DNA from: Streptomyces pluripotens
GTDB lineage: Bacteria > Actinomycetota > Actinomycetes > Streptomycetales > Streptomycetaceae
Reading direction: 5' to 3'
Assembly: GCF_000802245.2 (NCBI RefSeq)
Contig: NZ_CP021080.1
Location: 5,394,001-5,458,000 of the forward strand
Length of the DNA stretch: 64,000 bases
Shown: piece by piece, positions 18,860 through 27,993 of the stretch
Layout: every line of letters starts with the position of its first letter
How positions within the stretch are numbered: position 1 is the first letter of the stretch
Program-made: the position numbers and the translations under genes
Notes under the pieces: generated by a model
Told to the model about the DNA's origin: nothing
Database searches by the model: none
What the model saw: only the letters and a program-made list of their open reading frames with translations

Positions 18860-20485
18860 ATGGGATTCGCCCGCACCTGTTCGGTGGCGCTGGTCGGCGT
18901 CGAGGGGGTGGCCGTCGAGGTCCAGGCCGACCTCGAACCCGGGGTCGCGGCCTTCACCCTGGTCGGCCTGCCCGACAAGAGCCTGTCCGAGAGCCGCGAC
19001 CGGGTCCGGGCCGCGGTGGTCAACTCGGGCGGCGAGTGGCCGCAGAAGAAGCTCACCGTCGGACTCAGCCCAGCGTCGGTGCCCAAGGCCGGCTCGGGCT
19101 TCGATCTGGCCGTCGCTTGTGCGGTGCTCGGCGCCGCAGCGCGGATCGATCCCCGGGTCCTCGCCGACATCGTCATGATCGGGGAGCTCGGTCTGGACGG
19201 CCGGGTGCGGCCGGTGCGGGGCATCCTGCCCGCGGTGCTGGCCGCCGCTGAGGCAGGCTACGAGCAGGTGGTCGTACCTGAGTGCGCTGCCGCCGAGGCC
19301 TCGCTGGTCCCAGGCGTCTCCGTGCTCGGGGTCCGCAGCCTGAGGCAGTTGGTCGCGGTGCTGGCCGACGAGCCCGTCCCGGAGGAGGAACCGGTCGGAC
19401 AGGGCCGCGTGGACCCCCTCCTGGCCGGTCTGCGCATGCCGGGCACGGGTGCTTCGACCGGCGTGCACCACGTCGGCGAGGCACAACACGACCATGAGCA
19501 CGACCTGGCGGACGTCGTGGGCCAGACTTCTGCCCGCACCGCCGTGGAGGTGGCCGCCGCCGGCGGGCACCACCTGTTCCTGGAGGGGCCGCCCGGCGCG
19601 GGCAAGACCATGCTCGCCGAACGTCTGCCCGCCGTCCTTCCCCCGCTCACCAGAGAGGAGTCACTGGAGGTCACGGCGGTGCACTCGGTGGCCGGTCTGC
19701 TGCCGCCCGGCAAACCGCTCATCGACGTCGCTCCGTACTGCGCCCCACACCACTCAGCCACCATGCAGTCACTGGTCGGTGGCGGCCCCGGCGTCGCACG
19801 TCCGGGTGCGGTGTCCCTCGCCCATCGGGGCGTGCTGTTCCTGGACGAGGCACCCGAGTTCCGGAGCCGGAGCCTCGATGCCCTGCGCCAGCCCCTGGAA
19901 TCGGGACACGTCGTGATCGCACGCAGCGCGGGAGTGGTCCGATTCCCGGCGCGCTTCCTGATGGTGCTCGCGGCCAATCCTTGTCCGTGCGGGCGATTTT
20001 CGATGCGCGACTCCCCGTGTGAATGCCCGCCGTCGGCGATCCGCCGGTACCAGGCGCGGCTCTCCGGCCCGTTGCTGGACCGGGTGGACCTGCGTGTCGA
20101 GGTCGATCCGGTCACCCGGGCCCAGCTCACCGAACCCGGTGCCCGGGGCGAGTCCACCGCGACCGTGGCAGACCGGGTGCGGCGGGCTCGGGCGCGGGCC
20201 GCGGTCCGACTCGCCGGAACCCCGTGGCGTACCAACAGCGAAGTACCCGGCCGGGAACTGCGCGGCCGCTACCACGCGGTCACCGGCGCACTGGACGAAG
20301 CCGAGCGCAGCCTGGAGCGGGGCGTGCTCACGGCCCGCGGGATCGACCGGGTGCTACGCGTCGCATGGACGGTCGCCGACCTTGTGGGGCACGACCGGCC
20401 GGACGCGACCGACGTCGCCCTGGCGCTTCAGCTGCGCACCGGCATCCCCCGAGGGGTGCCCATGGCCATCGGGGCACTGACATGA
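18860..20485 (+). CDS. Magnesium-chelatase-like AAA+ ATPase (YifB/ComM family)
   Basis: A 541-residue protein. The N-terminal Lon-like domain (FARTCSVALVGVEGVAVEVQ through GLSPASVPKAGSGFDLAVA) is followed by an AAA+ module with Walker A GPPGAGKTMLAERLP near residue 243 and Walker B VLFLDEAPEF. A Cys cluster ANPCPCGRFSMRDSPCECPP and a C-terminal helical domain follow. ComM is a helicase promoting branch migration during transformation in proteobacteria. The actinobacterial role is not established. The stop overlaps dprA in an ATGA. Confidence 0.93.
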   Translation: MGFARTCSVALVGVEGVAVEVQADLEPGVAAFTLVGLPDKSLSESRDRVRAAVVNSGGEWPQKKLTVGLSPASVPKAGSGFDLAVACAVLGAAARIDPRVLADIVMIGELGLDGRVRPVRGILPAVLAAAEAGYEQVVVPECAAAEASLVPGVSVLGVRSLRQLVAVLADEPVPEEEPVGQGRVDPLLAGLRMPGTGASTGVHHVGEAQHDHEHDLADVVGQTSARTAVEVAAAGGHHLFLEGPPGAGKTMLAERLPAVLPPLTREESLEVTAVHSVAGLLPPGKPLIDVAPYCAPHHSATMQSLVGGGPGVARPGAVSLAHRGVLFLDEAPEFRSRSLDALRQPLESGHVVIARSAGVVRFPARFLMVLAANPCPCGRFSMRDSPCECPPSAIRRYQARLSGPLLDRVDLRVEVDPVTRAQLTEPGARGESTATVADRVRRARARAAVRLAGTPWRTNSEVPGRELRGRYHAVTGALDEAERSLERGVLTARGIDRVLRVAWTVADLVGHDRPDATDVALALQLRTGIPRGVPMAIGALT

Positions 20486-21657
20486 CGGCCGCTGACACGT
20501 CCGAGGGCTCCGGCTCCGTCGGCGGACCGCTCGGCAGGGTCGTCCTCTGCCGGGTCATCGAGCCCGGTGACGAGACCGGCGGGCGGTGGGTACGGGAGTT
20601 CGGTGTGCGGGAGGTGGTGCGGCGGCTACTCGCGGGCGGCGAGCCGTTGCCGGGGGCGAGCGGGGCACGGTGGGCCGGGCTCGTCGCGCGGGCTCGGCGC
20701 GCCGAGCCGGAGCGGGACCTGGCGTTGGCGCACGCCGTCGGGGCGCGGTTCGTGAACCCAGGGGACCCCGAGTGGCCCAGCCAGCTCGACGATCTCAAGG
20801 ACGCCAGGCCCATTGGGCTCTGGGTGCGTGGGCGGCCCGATCTGCGGATGTGGGCACTGCGGTCCGTCGCCGTAGTGGGTGCGCGGGCCTGCACCGACTA
20901 CGGCGCCCATGTCGCGGCCACTCTCTCCGCCGGGCTCGCCGAACACGGGTGGGTGGTGGTGTCCGGCGGCGCCTACGGCATCGATGGTGCCGCGCACCGA
21001 GGCGCCCTCGCCGCTCATGGAGCCACCGTCGCGGTCCTGGCCTGCGGTGTCGACCGTGTCTACCCGCCCGGCAACGCCGCGCTCATCGACCGGATCGCGG
21101 AACAGGGACTTATCGTGGGCGAGTTGCCGCCGGGGGACCACCCAACACCGAGCCGGTTCATCCTCCGCAACCGGGTAATCGCCGCGCTGACCAGGGGCAC
21201 GGTCGTCGTGGAGGCGGCTTGCCGCAGCGGCTCGCTCGCCACCGTGCGGGCTGCGCAGCGTCTCGGACGGTTCACCATGGGAGTGCCCGGACCGGTCACC
21301 AGCGGTTGCTCCGCCGGCGTGCACGAACTGCTGCGCGGGGAGGCGGTCCTGGTAACCGACGCGGCGGAAGTCATCGAACTCGTGGGCGGTATGGGAGAGC
21401 TGGCCCCGGTCCGGCGGGGTCCTGTTCTCCCGCGCGACTTGCTGGAACCGGCGGCCCAGGCGGTCCTTGCCGCCCTGCCCGGCAATCGCGCCGGCCCCGT
21501 CAGGGAGATCGCGCTCGGCGCAGTGACCAGCCGGGACGAGGCGATCGCGAGACTGTACGAACTCCGAGCACTTGGATACGTCGAACGACACGGCGATGAC
21601 TGGAAGTTGACACGCCAGGCGATGACCTCGGTCCGGAGCACTCGTGATCCATGCTGA
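20482..21657 (+). CDS. dprA: DNA processing protein DprA
   Basis: A 391-residue DprA/Smf protein that loads RecA on incoming single-stranded DNA in competent bacteria. The Rossmann-type core shows VVGARACTDYG, VVSGGAYGIDGAAHRGAL, PPGNAALIDRIAEQG, FILRNRVIAALTRGTVVVEAA and SGSLATVRAAQRLGR. A winged-helix-like tail ends the protein. The ATG at 20482 overlaps the comM stop, so yraN-comM-dprA read as one unit. Confidence 0.95.
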   Translation: MTAADTSEGSGSVGGPLGRVVLCRVIEPGDETGGRWVREFGVREVVRRLLAGGEPLPGASGARWAGLVARARRAEPERDLALAHAVGARFVNPGDPEWPSQLDDLKDARPIGLWVRGRPDLRMWALRSVAVVGARACTDYGAHVAATLSAGLAEHGWVVVSGGAYGIDGAAHRGALAAHGATVAVLACGVDRVYPPGNAALIDRIAEQGLIVGELPPGDHPTPSRFILRNRVIAALTRGTVVVEAACRSGSLATVRAAQRLGRFTMGVPGPVTSGCSAGVHELLRGEAVLVTDAAEVIELVGGMGELAPVRRGPVLPRDLLEPAAQAVLAALPGNRAGPVREIALGAVTSRDEAIARLYELRALGYVERHGDDWKLTRQAMTSVRSTRDPC

Positions 21658-21978
21658 CCGAGCGTGTTCGGCCGTCCGGGGGAACGCCCGACGCCCTTGA
21701 GGTTTCCCGGAGTTGGCGCTGCGACTGGTCACACAGAGCGACCCGTGGAGCGTGCGCCCCCGGTCGTCCGCCGGGCCCCGCGCACGGGTGGAGCCTCGCT
21801 GTTCGCACACCGCGACACCTCAGTCACGCTACGCTCACGAAGGTGGCGACGCAGACCACGTCAACTCACCATCAGACCGACAGCTCACCCAGCCAGCCCA
21901 CTTCACCGCACGATCCCCACTCACCCCCACTTCGCAGCACTTCACGGCACTTCACGGCAGAACGGCACAAGGCGACGA
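21658..21978 (+). other. whiG upstream region
   Basis: This 321-base gap lies between dprA and whiG. It has no supported gene. Its right half contains the CACTTCACSG repeat cluster at 21899-21957. The ribosome binding site AAGG is near 21970. I did not find a convincing -10/-35 pair. Confidence 0.5.
21899..21957 (+). repeat. 10-bp repeats in the whiG leader
   Basis: Three contiguous 10-mers, CACTTCGCAG, CACTTCACGG and CACTTCACGG, occupy 21928-21957. A further copy, CACTTCACCG, lies at 21899-21908. They end 21 bases before the whiG ATG. The 10-base period is close to one helical turn. Confidence 0.65.
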
Positions 21979-22821
21979 ATGCCCCAGCACACCTCCGGGT
22001 CCGACCGGGCGGCGCTCCCCCCAGCCGCCCGCGACGGTGGCAGCGTGCGGCCGCCCGCTCCCTCGACGCTCGACGAACTGTGGCGGTCGTACAAGGCGAC
22101 GGGGGACGACCGGCTGCGGGAGCAGCTGATCCTGCACTACTCGCCGCTCGTGAAATACGTCGCGGGGCGGGTGAGCGTCGGCCTGCCCTCCAATGTGGAA
22201 CAGGCGGACTTCGTTTCGTCCGGGGTGTTCGGGTTGATCGACGCGATCGAGAAGTTCGACATCGGACGGGAGATCAAGTTCGAGACGTATGCCATCACCC
22301 GGATCCGCGGCGCGATGATCGACGAGCTGCGGGCACTGGACTGGATCCCCCGCTCGGTCCGGCAGAAGGCACGGAACGTCGAGCGCGCCTACGCCACTCT
22401 GGAGGCCCGGCTGCACCGCACCCCGTCCGAGGGTGAGGTTGCCGTGGAATTGGGCATGGAGGTCGACGAACTGCACGCAGTGTTCAGCCAGTTGTCGTTG
22501 GCCAATGTGGTCGCTCTGGAGGAGTTGCTACACGTCGGCGGAGAGGGTGGGGATCGGCTCAGTCTCATGGACACCCTGGAGGACACCGCGGCGGACAACC
22601 CGGTCGAGGTGGCCGAGGACCGGGAGCTGCGGCGGTTCCTCGCACGGGCGATCAACACGCTGCCCGAGCGGGAGAAGACGGTCGTCACTCTGTACTACTA
22701 CGAGGGGCTCACTCTCGCTGAGATCGGCAATGTGCTCGGCGTCACCGAGAGCAGGGTCAGTCAGATCCACACCAAGTCGGTGCTGCAGCTGCGGGCCAAG
22801 CTGGCAAGTTTCGGGCGCTGA
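21979..22821 (+). CDS. whiG: Sporulation sigma factor WhiG
   Basis: A 280-residue FliA/SigD-type sigma factor that starts sporulation in aerial hyphae by directing whiI and whiH transcription. Region 2 is seen in [21 protein letters not shown] and [32 protein letters not shown]. Region 3 contains [14 protein letters not shown] and region 4 has [40 protein letters not shown]. The ATG at 21979 gives the family length; in-frame sequence further upstream is not homologous. Activity is usually held by the anti-sigma RsiG with c-di-GMP, whose gene is not in this window. Confidence 0.96.
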   Translation: MPQHTSGSDRAALPPAARDGGSVRPPAPSTLDELWRSYKATGDDRLREQLILHYSPLVKYVAGRVSVGLPSNVEQADFVSSGVFGLIDAIEKFDIGREIKFETYAITRIRGAMIDELRALDWIPRSVRQKARNVERAYATLEARLHRTPSEGEVAVELGMEVDELHAVFSQLSLANVVALEELLHVGGEGGDRLSLMDTLEDTAADNPVEVAEDRELRRFLARAINTLPEREKTVVTLYYYEGLTLAEIGNVLGVTESRVSQIHTKSVLQLRAKLASFGR

Positions 22822-22890
22822 GGGCCCGTGCTGCAGGCCGGTCGTCGAGTCGGCTCCCCTGCGCGGGCGCTCGTCCGTAAAGTGGTTGAC

Positions 22891-23472
22891 GTGCCAAGGA
22901 TTCGAGCGGCCTCCGTGGCCGAGCACCGGTCTATGCAACGAGCCGCCCTACTGGACGCGGCTCGGTCACTGCTGTCCGAAGGTGGGACGGAAGCGCTGAC
23001 CTTTCCTGCGCTCGCCGAGCGGACGGGGCTGGCACGGTCGTCCGTGTACGAGTACTTCCGATCCCGTGCGGCCGTGGTCGAAGAACTGTGCGAGGCAGAC
23101 TTCCCGCTGTGGGCGGCGGAAGTGGCATCTGCCATGGAGCACGCCGACTCTCCCGAAGGCAAGGTCGAGGCGTACGTCCGGCGGCAGCTGGCGCTGGTGG
23201 GGGACCGGCGGCATCGGGCGGTCGTCGCGATCTCCGCGAGCGAGCTGGACGCGGGGGCGCGGGAGAAGATCAGGGCGGCCCACGGAGGGCTGGTCGCAAT
23301 GATCGTCGAGGCGCTGGGGGAGCTGGGGCATGCACAGCCCCAGCTGGCGGCCATGCTGTTGCAGGGGGTGGTGGACGCGGCGGTGCGGCGGATCGAGCTC
23401 GGTGCGGCTGAGGATCCCGCGGTGGTCACGGACACTGCGGTGGGCATGGCCCTGTGGGGGATCAAGGGGTGA
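22891..23472 (+). CDS. TetR family transcriptional regulator
   Basis: A 193-residue one-component repressor. The helix-turn-helix lies near residues 30-50 (ALTFPALAERTGLARSSVYEYF), followed by a helical ligand domain. GTG at 22891 was chosen because TAAAGT ends seven bases upstream and there is no ribosome binding site, suggesting a leaderless transcript. The ligand and targets are not evident. Its 3' end overlaps the convergent M23 gene by 11 bases. Confidence 0.85.
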   Translation: MPRIRAASVAEHRSMQRAALLDAARSLLSEGGTEALTFPALAERTGLARSSVYEYFRSRAAVVEELCEADFPLWAAEVASAMEHADSPEGKVEAYVRRQLALVGDRRHRAVVAISASELDAGAREKIRAAHGGLVAMIVEALGELGHAQPQLAAMLLQGVVDAAVRRIELGAAEDPAVVTDTAVGMALWGIKG

Positions 23473-24151
23473 TCCCGGTTCCGGCTCCGTTTTCTGGTCG
23501 GGCTGTTGCGGGGGCCGGATCCGTACCGTCCCTGGGTACCCCCTGCTGAGGCGTAGCCTCCCGCGGTACGTCCGCTCGCGGCACTCCCCGTACCGGCAGC
23601 AGCCGCGACGGTCCTTTGCGGAGTAACCAGGGCGGCAGCAGGGACAGCGGGTCCAGGTAGGTTTCGTGCTTCAGTAGCCCCCAGTGCACGCAGGTGGCTG
23701 TCCCGCAGTGCGAGCCCGTCGGCTCCACCAGGCCCACCACCTCCCCCGCTGTCACCTCGTCCCCCTTCCGCACCGACGGGCGCACCGGCTCGTACGTGGT
23801 CCGCAAGGCGGTTCCCGCAAGCTTCAGGGATACGACACCCCTCCCCGCCACGCGCCCCGCGAACAGCACCCGGCCCGGTGCCACCGCGCGTACCGGGGCT
23901 CCGGTCGGTGCTCCCAGGTCCACCCCCCGGTGGCCGGGGCCGTACACCGTGGCCGGCGGCTCCCAGCCCCGCAGGATCGGCGGGCGAAACCCCACCGGCC
24001 AGGTGCGGCCGATCGCCGGGACCGAGGCCTGTGCGCGTGCCGGCGGTGCTGGGGGGCGGGGAGCCGCCCAAGCCAGAGGGGTGAGCGCGGCCACCGCCGG
24101 TCCCAGCAGGAAGATCGCCCATAACGAGATATAACGCATCGCTTGTCGCAT
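23462..24151 (-). CDS. Secreted M23 (LytM-type) peptidase with two TTA codons
   Basis: A 229-residue exported protein. The N-terminal hydrophobic signal segment [23 protein letters not shown] is followed by the M23 fold with [17 protein letters not shown], the metal-binding HxxxD, and [13 protein letters not shown] with the second histidine pair. Such proteins cut or bind peptidoglycan cross-links. Leu10 and Leu176 are both encoded by TTA (24122-24124 and 23624-23626). This predicts strong bldA dependence, fitting a development-related wall protein beside whiG. The start is ATG at 24151, with an alternative ATG four codons in. Confidence 0.87.
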   Translation of the reverse strand: MRQAMRYISLWAIFLLGPAVAALTPLAWAAPRPPAPPARAQASVPAIGRTWPVGFRPPILRGWEPPATVYGPGHRGVDLGAPTGAPVRAVAPGRVLFAGRVAGRGVVSLKLAGTALRTTYEPVRPSVRKGDEVTAGEVVGLVEPTGSHCGTATCVHWGLLKHETYLDPLSLLPPWLLRKGPSRLLPVRGVPRADVPREATPQQGVPRDGTDPAPATARPENGAGTGITP

Positions 24152-24425
24152 GCGAACACCGTCCCGTGACCCGGCCGATCACGGGCGGACCCTGTGGATG
24201 CCTGCCCGGTTGTGGACAGTGGCGTCACCTGGTGCCCTGCCGGTCCCGTACACTTCTTCTGGCGATCCGGGTCACCGGGTCGACTTCGCACGCCCCGGTA
24301 CGGCACCCGGAAACGGTTCGTACCAAGCGCCTCTCGGTCCTTCGCGGCACGGCGCGCAGTGGGCGTCAGGCGCGTCCGCCGTCCGGTGGACGCGGCACAA
24401 CCGAGGAATTCAAGGAGATACGGCT

Positions 24426-25346
24426 ATGGCCGTCGTCACGATGCGGGAGCTGCTGGAGAGCGGCGTCCACTTCGGTCACCAGACCCGTCGCTGGAACCCG
24501 AAGATGAAGCGCTTCATCTTCACCGAGCGCAACGGCATCTACATCATCGACCTGCTCCAGTCGCTGTCGTACATCGACCGCGCCTACGAGTTCGTCAAGG
24601 AGACCGTCGCCCACGGCGGTACGGTCATGTTCGTCGGCACGAAGAAGCAGGCGCAGGAGGCCATCGCCGAGCAGGCCACCCGCGTCGGCATGCCCTACGT
24701 CAACCAGCGCTGGCTGGGCGGCATGCTCACCAACTTCTCGACCGTCTACAAGCGTCTGCAGCGCCTGAAGGAGCTGGAGCAGATCGACTTCGAGGACGTC
24801 GCGTCCTCCGGTCTGACCAAGAAGGAGCTCCTGGTCCTCTCCCGCGAGAAGGCCAAGCTGGAGAAGACCCTCGGTGGTATCCGCGAGATGCAGAAGGTGC
24901 CCAGCGCCGTCTGGATCGTGGACACCAAGAAGGAGCACATCGCGGTCGGTGAGGCCCGGAAGCTGAACATTCCGGTCGTCGCGATCCTCGACACCAACTG
25001 CGACCCCGACGAGGTCGACTACAAGATCCCGGGCAACGACGACGCGATCCGCTCCGTCACCCTGCTCACCCGTGTGATCGCCGACGCTGTCGCCGAGGGC
25101 CTCATCGCCCGTTCCGGTGTCGCCACCGGCGAGAAGGGTGAGAAGGCCGCGGGCGAGCCGCTCGCCGAGTGGGAGCGCGACCTGCTCGAGGGTGAGAAGA
25201 AGGACGAGGCTCCGGCTGCCGAGGCCGAGAAGGCCGCCGAGGCCGAGAAGCCTACCGAGGCCGAGAAGCCTGCCGAGGCTGAGAAGGCCGCCGAGGGCGA
25301 GAAGGCTGCCGAGGCCGAGAAGCCTGCCGAGGGCGAGAAGGCCTGA
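24426..25346 (+). CDS. rpsB: 30S ribosomal protein S2
   Basis: A 306-residue S2. Conserved segments include [50 protein letters not shown] and [16 protein letters not shown]. The ATG at 24426 begins the family-conserved sequence; the longer upstream frame is intergenic. After residue 250 an unusual acidic tail contains seven tandem hexapeptides of the form (A/P)(A/T)E(A/G)EK. A strong hairpin separates it from tsf. Confidence 0.96.
   Translation: MAVVTMRELLESGVHFGHQTRRWNPKMKRFIFTERNGIYIIDLLQSLSYIDRAYEFVKETVAHGGTVMFVGTKKQAQEAIAEQATRVGMPYVNQRWLGGMLTNFSTVYKRLQRLKELEQIDFEDVASSGLTKKELLVLSREKAKLEKTLGGIREMQKVPSAVWIVDTKKEHIAVGEARKLNIPVVAILDTNCDPDEVDYKIPGNDDAIRSVTLLTRVIADAVAEGLIARSGVATGEKGEKAAGEPLAEWERDLLEGEKKDEAPAAEAEKAAEAEKPTEAEKPAEAEKAAEGEKAAEAEKPAEGEKA
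25215..25340 (+). repeat. Seven 18-bp in-frame repeats at the rpsB 3' end
   Basis: The codons encode [36 protein letters not shown] and PAEGEK in uninterrupted tandem. Only one Ala codon and the stop follow. Such repeats are prone to slippage, so the copy number may differ between strains. Confidence 0.9.
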
Positions 25347-25366
25347 CGCCGGTCCGTCAGCGTTTG

Positions 25367-25403
25367 ACAGCGGGGGCGGTGACATCAAGTCCGCCCCCGC
25401 TGT
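25367..25403 (+). terminator. Strong hairpin between rpsB and tsf
   Basis: A perfect 13-bp stem, ACAGCGGGGGCGG pairing with CCGCCCCCGCTGT around an 11-base loop, begins 20 bases after the rpsB stop. It probably reduces read-through into tsf, giving separate levels of the two products. Confidence 0.85.
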
Positions 25404-25506
25404 TCACCCGCAGGTCGGCATCGCGTACGCGTTCCGTGGCTCCATGTGGATCGCGAACCGTGCGGATCTGAAGATCTTCCAGACTTCGAGAAAGACTCAC
25501 TGACTC

Positions 25507-26343
25507 ATGGCGAACTACACCGCCGCCGACGTCAAGAAGCTCCGTGAGCTCACCGGCGCCGGCATGATGGACTGCAAGAAGGCGCTGGACGAGGCCGAGG
25601 GCAACGTCGACAAGGCTGTCGAGGCGCTGCGCATCAAGGGCCAGAAGGGCGTTGCCAAGCGCGAGGGCCGCTCCGCCGAGAACGGCGCCGTGGTGTCCAT
25701 CATCGCCGACGACAACTCCTCCGGCGTCCTCGTCGAGCTGAAGTGCGAGACGGACTTCGTCGCCAAGGGCGACAAGTTCCAGGCCGTGGCCAAGGCCATC
25801 GCCGAGCACGTCGGCAAGACGAACCCGGCCGACATCGAGGCGCTGCTCGCCTCCGAGATCGAGCCCGGCAAGACTGTCCGTGCGTTCGTGGACGAGGCCA
25901 ACGCCAACCTCGGCGAGAAGATCGTCCTGGACCGCTTCGCCCAGTACGCCGACGGCTACGTCACCGCCTACATGCACCGCACCATGCCCGACCTGCCCCC
26001 GCAGATCGGTGTCCTGGTCGAGTTCGACAAGCCGAACGCCGAGGTCGCCAAGGGCATCGCCCAGCACATCGCCGCCTTCGCGCCGAGGTACCTGGCCAAG
26101 GAGGACGTCCCGGCCGACATCGTCGAGTCCGAGCGTCGCATCGCCGAGGAGACCACTCGCGCCGAGGGCAAGCCCGAGGCCGCGATCACCAAGATCGTCG
26201 AGGGTCGCCTCAACGGCTTCTTCAAGGACGCCACCCTGCTGGGCCAGCCCTACGCGCTCGACAACAAGAAGTCGGTCCAGAAGGTGTTGGACGAGGCCGG
26301 TGTCACCCTGAAGCGCTTCGCGCGCATCAAGGTCGGCATCTGA
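25507..26343 (+). CDS. tsf: Elongation factor Ts
   Basis: A 278-residue nucleotide exchange factor for EF-Tu. The N-terminal UBA-like segment is VKKLRELTGAGMMDCKKALDE, followed by the TDFV motif in CETDFVAKGDKFQ that contacts EF-Tu. The core dimerisation domain follows. The ATG at 25507 begins MANYTAADVKKL, as in other streptomycetes. An opposite-strand frame of more than 900 codons covers this gene but is a GC shadow. Confidence 0.96.
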   Translation: MANYTAADVKKLRELTGAGMMDCKKALDEAEGNVDKAVEALRIKGQKGVAKREGRSAENGAVVSIIADDNSSGVLVELKCETDFVAKGDKFQAVAKAIAEHVGKTNPADIEALLASEIEPGKTVRAFVDEANANLGEKIVLDRFAQYADGYVTAYMHRTMPDLPPQIGVLVEFDKPNAEVAKGIAQHIAAFAPRYLAKEDVPADIVESERRIAEETTRAEGKPEAAITKIVEGRLNGFFKDATLLGQPYALDNKKSVQKVLDEAGVTLKRFARIKVGI

Positions 26344-26547
26344 GTCCGTACCGCGATCGACACCCGAACCGTGGAGAAATCCCGATAGGGTCGACCGCAG
26401 TCGTCCACGCACGCCGCCACATCCGGGCGTGCGACGGGCGGCAGCAGATCTGACGAGGAGGCCATTGCCGCGTATGGGAGCGAAGAGCGACCCCACCGGC
26501 AGTGGCCTTCTTCGTATGTGCAACACGTGAAAGAGGCGGGATCTCCC

Positions 26548-27306
26548 ATGACCACCAAGGCCCAGAAGAGCGACGACGGCAAAGTACCCGGCCGGTTTCT
26601 GCTGAAGCTGTCCGGAGAGGCATTCTCCGGCGGCGGGGGCCTGGGCGTCGACCCGGACGTGGTCCACAAGATCGCCCGGGAGATCGCCTCCGTCGTCCGT
26701 GACGGGGCCCAGATCGCGGTAGTCATCGGTGGCGGCAACTTCTTCCGCGGTGCCGAACTCCAGCAGCGGGGCATGGACCGCGCCCGCTCCGACTACATGG
26801 GCATGCTCGGCACGGTGATGAACTGCCTCGCCCTGCAGGACTTCCTGGAGAAGGAAGGCATCGACAGCCGGGTGCAGACCGCCATCACCATGGGCCAGGT
26901 CGCCGAGCCGTACATCCCGCTGCGTGCCGTGCGCCACCTGGAGAAGGGCCGTGTGGTCATCTTCGGCGCCGGTATGGGAATGCCGTACTTCTCCACTGAC
27001 ACCACCGCCGCCCAGCGCGCCCTGGAGATCGACGCCGAGGCGCTGCTCATGGGCAAGAACGGTGTGGACGGGGTCTACGACTCCGACCCCAAGGCCAACC
27101 CGGACGCCGTGAAGTTCGACGCTCTCGGCTATGGCGAGGTCATCACCCGCGACCTCAAGGTCGCCGACGCCACGGCCATCACGCTGTGCCGCGACAACAA
27201 GCTCCCGATCCTCGTCTTCGAGCTTCTCGCGGAGGGCAACATCGCCCGCGCCGTCAAGGGTGAGAAGATCGGCACGTTGGTGGGTGAGCAAGCCAGCCAG
27301 GGCTGA
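26548..27306 (+). CDS. pyrH: Uridylate kinase PyrH
   Basis: A 252-residue UMP kinase that forms UDP for RNA, peptidoglycan and other sugar-nucleotide synthesis. Typical motifs are [50 protein letters not shown] and [13 protein letters not shown]. The ATG at 26548 was preferred over a start ten codons upstream because the extra residues are not conserved. Confidence 0.95.
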   Translation: MTTKAQKSDDGKVPGRFLLKLSGEAFSGGGGLGVDPDVVHKIAREIASVVRDGAQIAVVIGGGNFFRGAELQQRGMDRARSDYMGMLGTVMNCLALQDFLEKEGIDSRVQTAITMGQVAEPYIPLRAVRHLEKGRVVIFGAGMGMPYFSTDTTAAQRALEIDAEALLMGKNGVDGVYDSDPKANPDAVKFDALGYGEVITRDLKVADATAITLCRDNKLPILVFELLAEGNIARAVKGEKIGTLVGEQASQG

Positions 27307-27435
27307 TGCCCCCGCTGGGGGATGGACAATGTCCTGCCGGTCGGGAACCGTGCAGGAAGAAGACGCGACGCAGCCGGCCGCCGCCCGACACAGGAACTGC
27401 AGCCGGGCCTTACTCAAGACACGCAGGAGCAAGTG

Positions 27436-27993
27436 GTGATCGAAGAGACCCTCCTCGAAGCCGAGGAGAAGATGGAGAAGGCCGTCGTGGTCGCCAAGGA
27501 GGACTTCGCCGCGATCCGCACCGGCCGTGCGCACCCGGCGATGTTCAACAAGATCGTGGCCGACTACTACGGTGCCCCTACGCCGATCAACCAGCTGGCC
27601 TCGTTCTCCGTGCCGGAGCCGCGCATGGCGGTCGTGACGCCGTTCGACAAGAGCGCACTGCGCAATATCGAGCAGGCCATCCGCGACTCCGACCTGGGCG
27701 TCAACCCCAGCAACGACGGCAACATCATTCGGGTGGTGTTCCCCGAACTCACCGAGGAGCGCCGCCGCGAGTACATCAAGGTCGCCAAGGGCAAGGGCGA
27801 GGACGCGAAGGTCTCCATCCGCTCCGTGCGCCGCAAGGCCAAGGACGCCATCGACAAGCTGATCAAGGACGGCGAGGTCGGTGAGGACGAGGGGCGTCGT
27901 GCGGAGAAGGAGCTCGACGACCTGACGGCGAAGTACGTCGCCCAGGTGGACGAGCTCCTCAAGCACAAGGAAGCGGAGCTGCTCGAAGTCTGA
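27436..27993 (+). CDS. frr: Ribosome recycling factor
   Basis: A 185-residue Frr that splits post-termination ribosomes together with EF-G. It begins [16 protein letters not shown] after a GTG. Conserved [19 protein letters not shown] and [15 protein letters not shown] follow. Two consecutive GTG codons occur; the second, at 27436, gives the family start and has AGGAG upstream. The stop overlaps the cdsA ATG by one base. Confidence 0.95.
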   Translation: MIEETLLEAEEKMEKAVVVAKEDFAAIRTGRAHPAMFNKIVADYYGAPTPINQLASFSVPEPRMAVVTPFDKSALRNIEQAIRDSDLGVNPSNDGNIIRVVFPELTEERRREYIKVAKGKGEDAKVSIRSVRRKAKDAIDKLIKDGEVGEDEGRRAEKELDDLTAKYVAQVDELLKHKEAELLEV

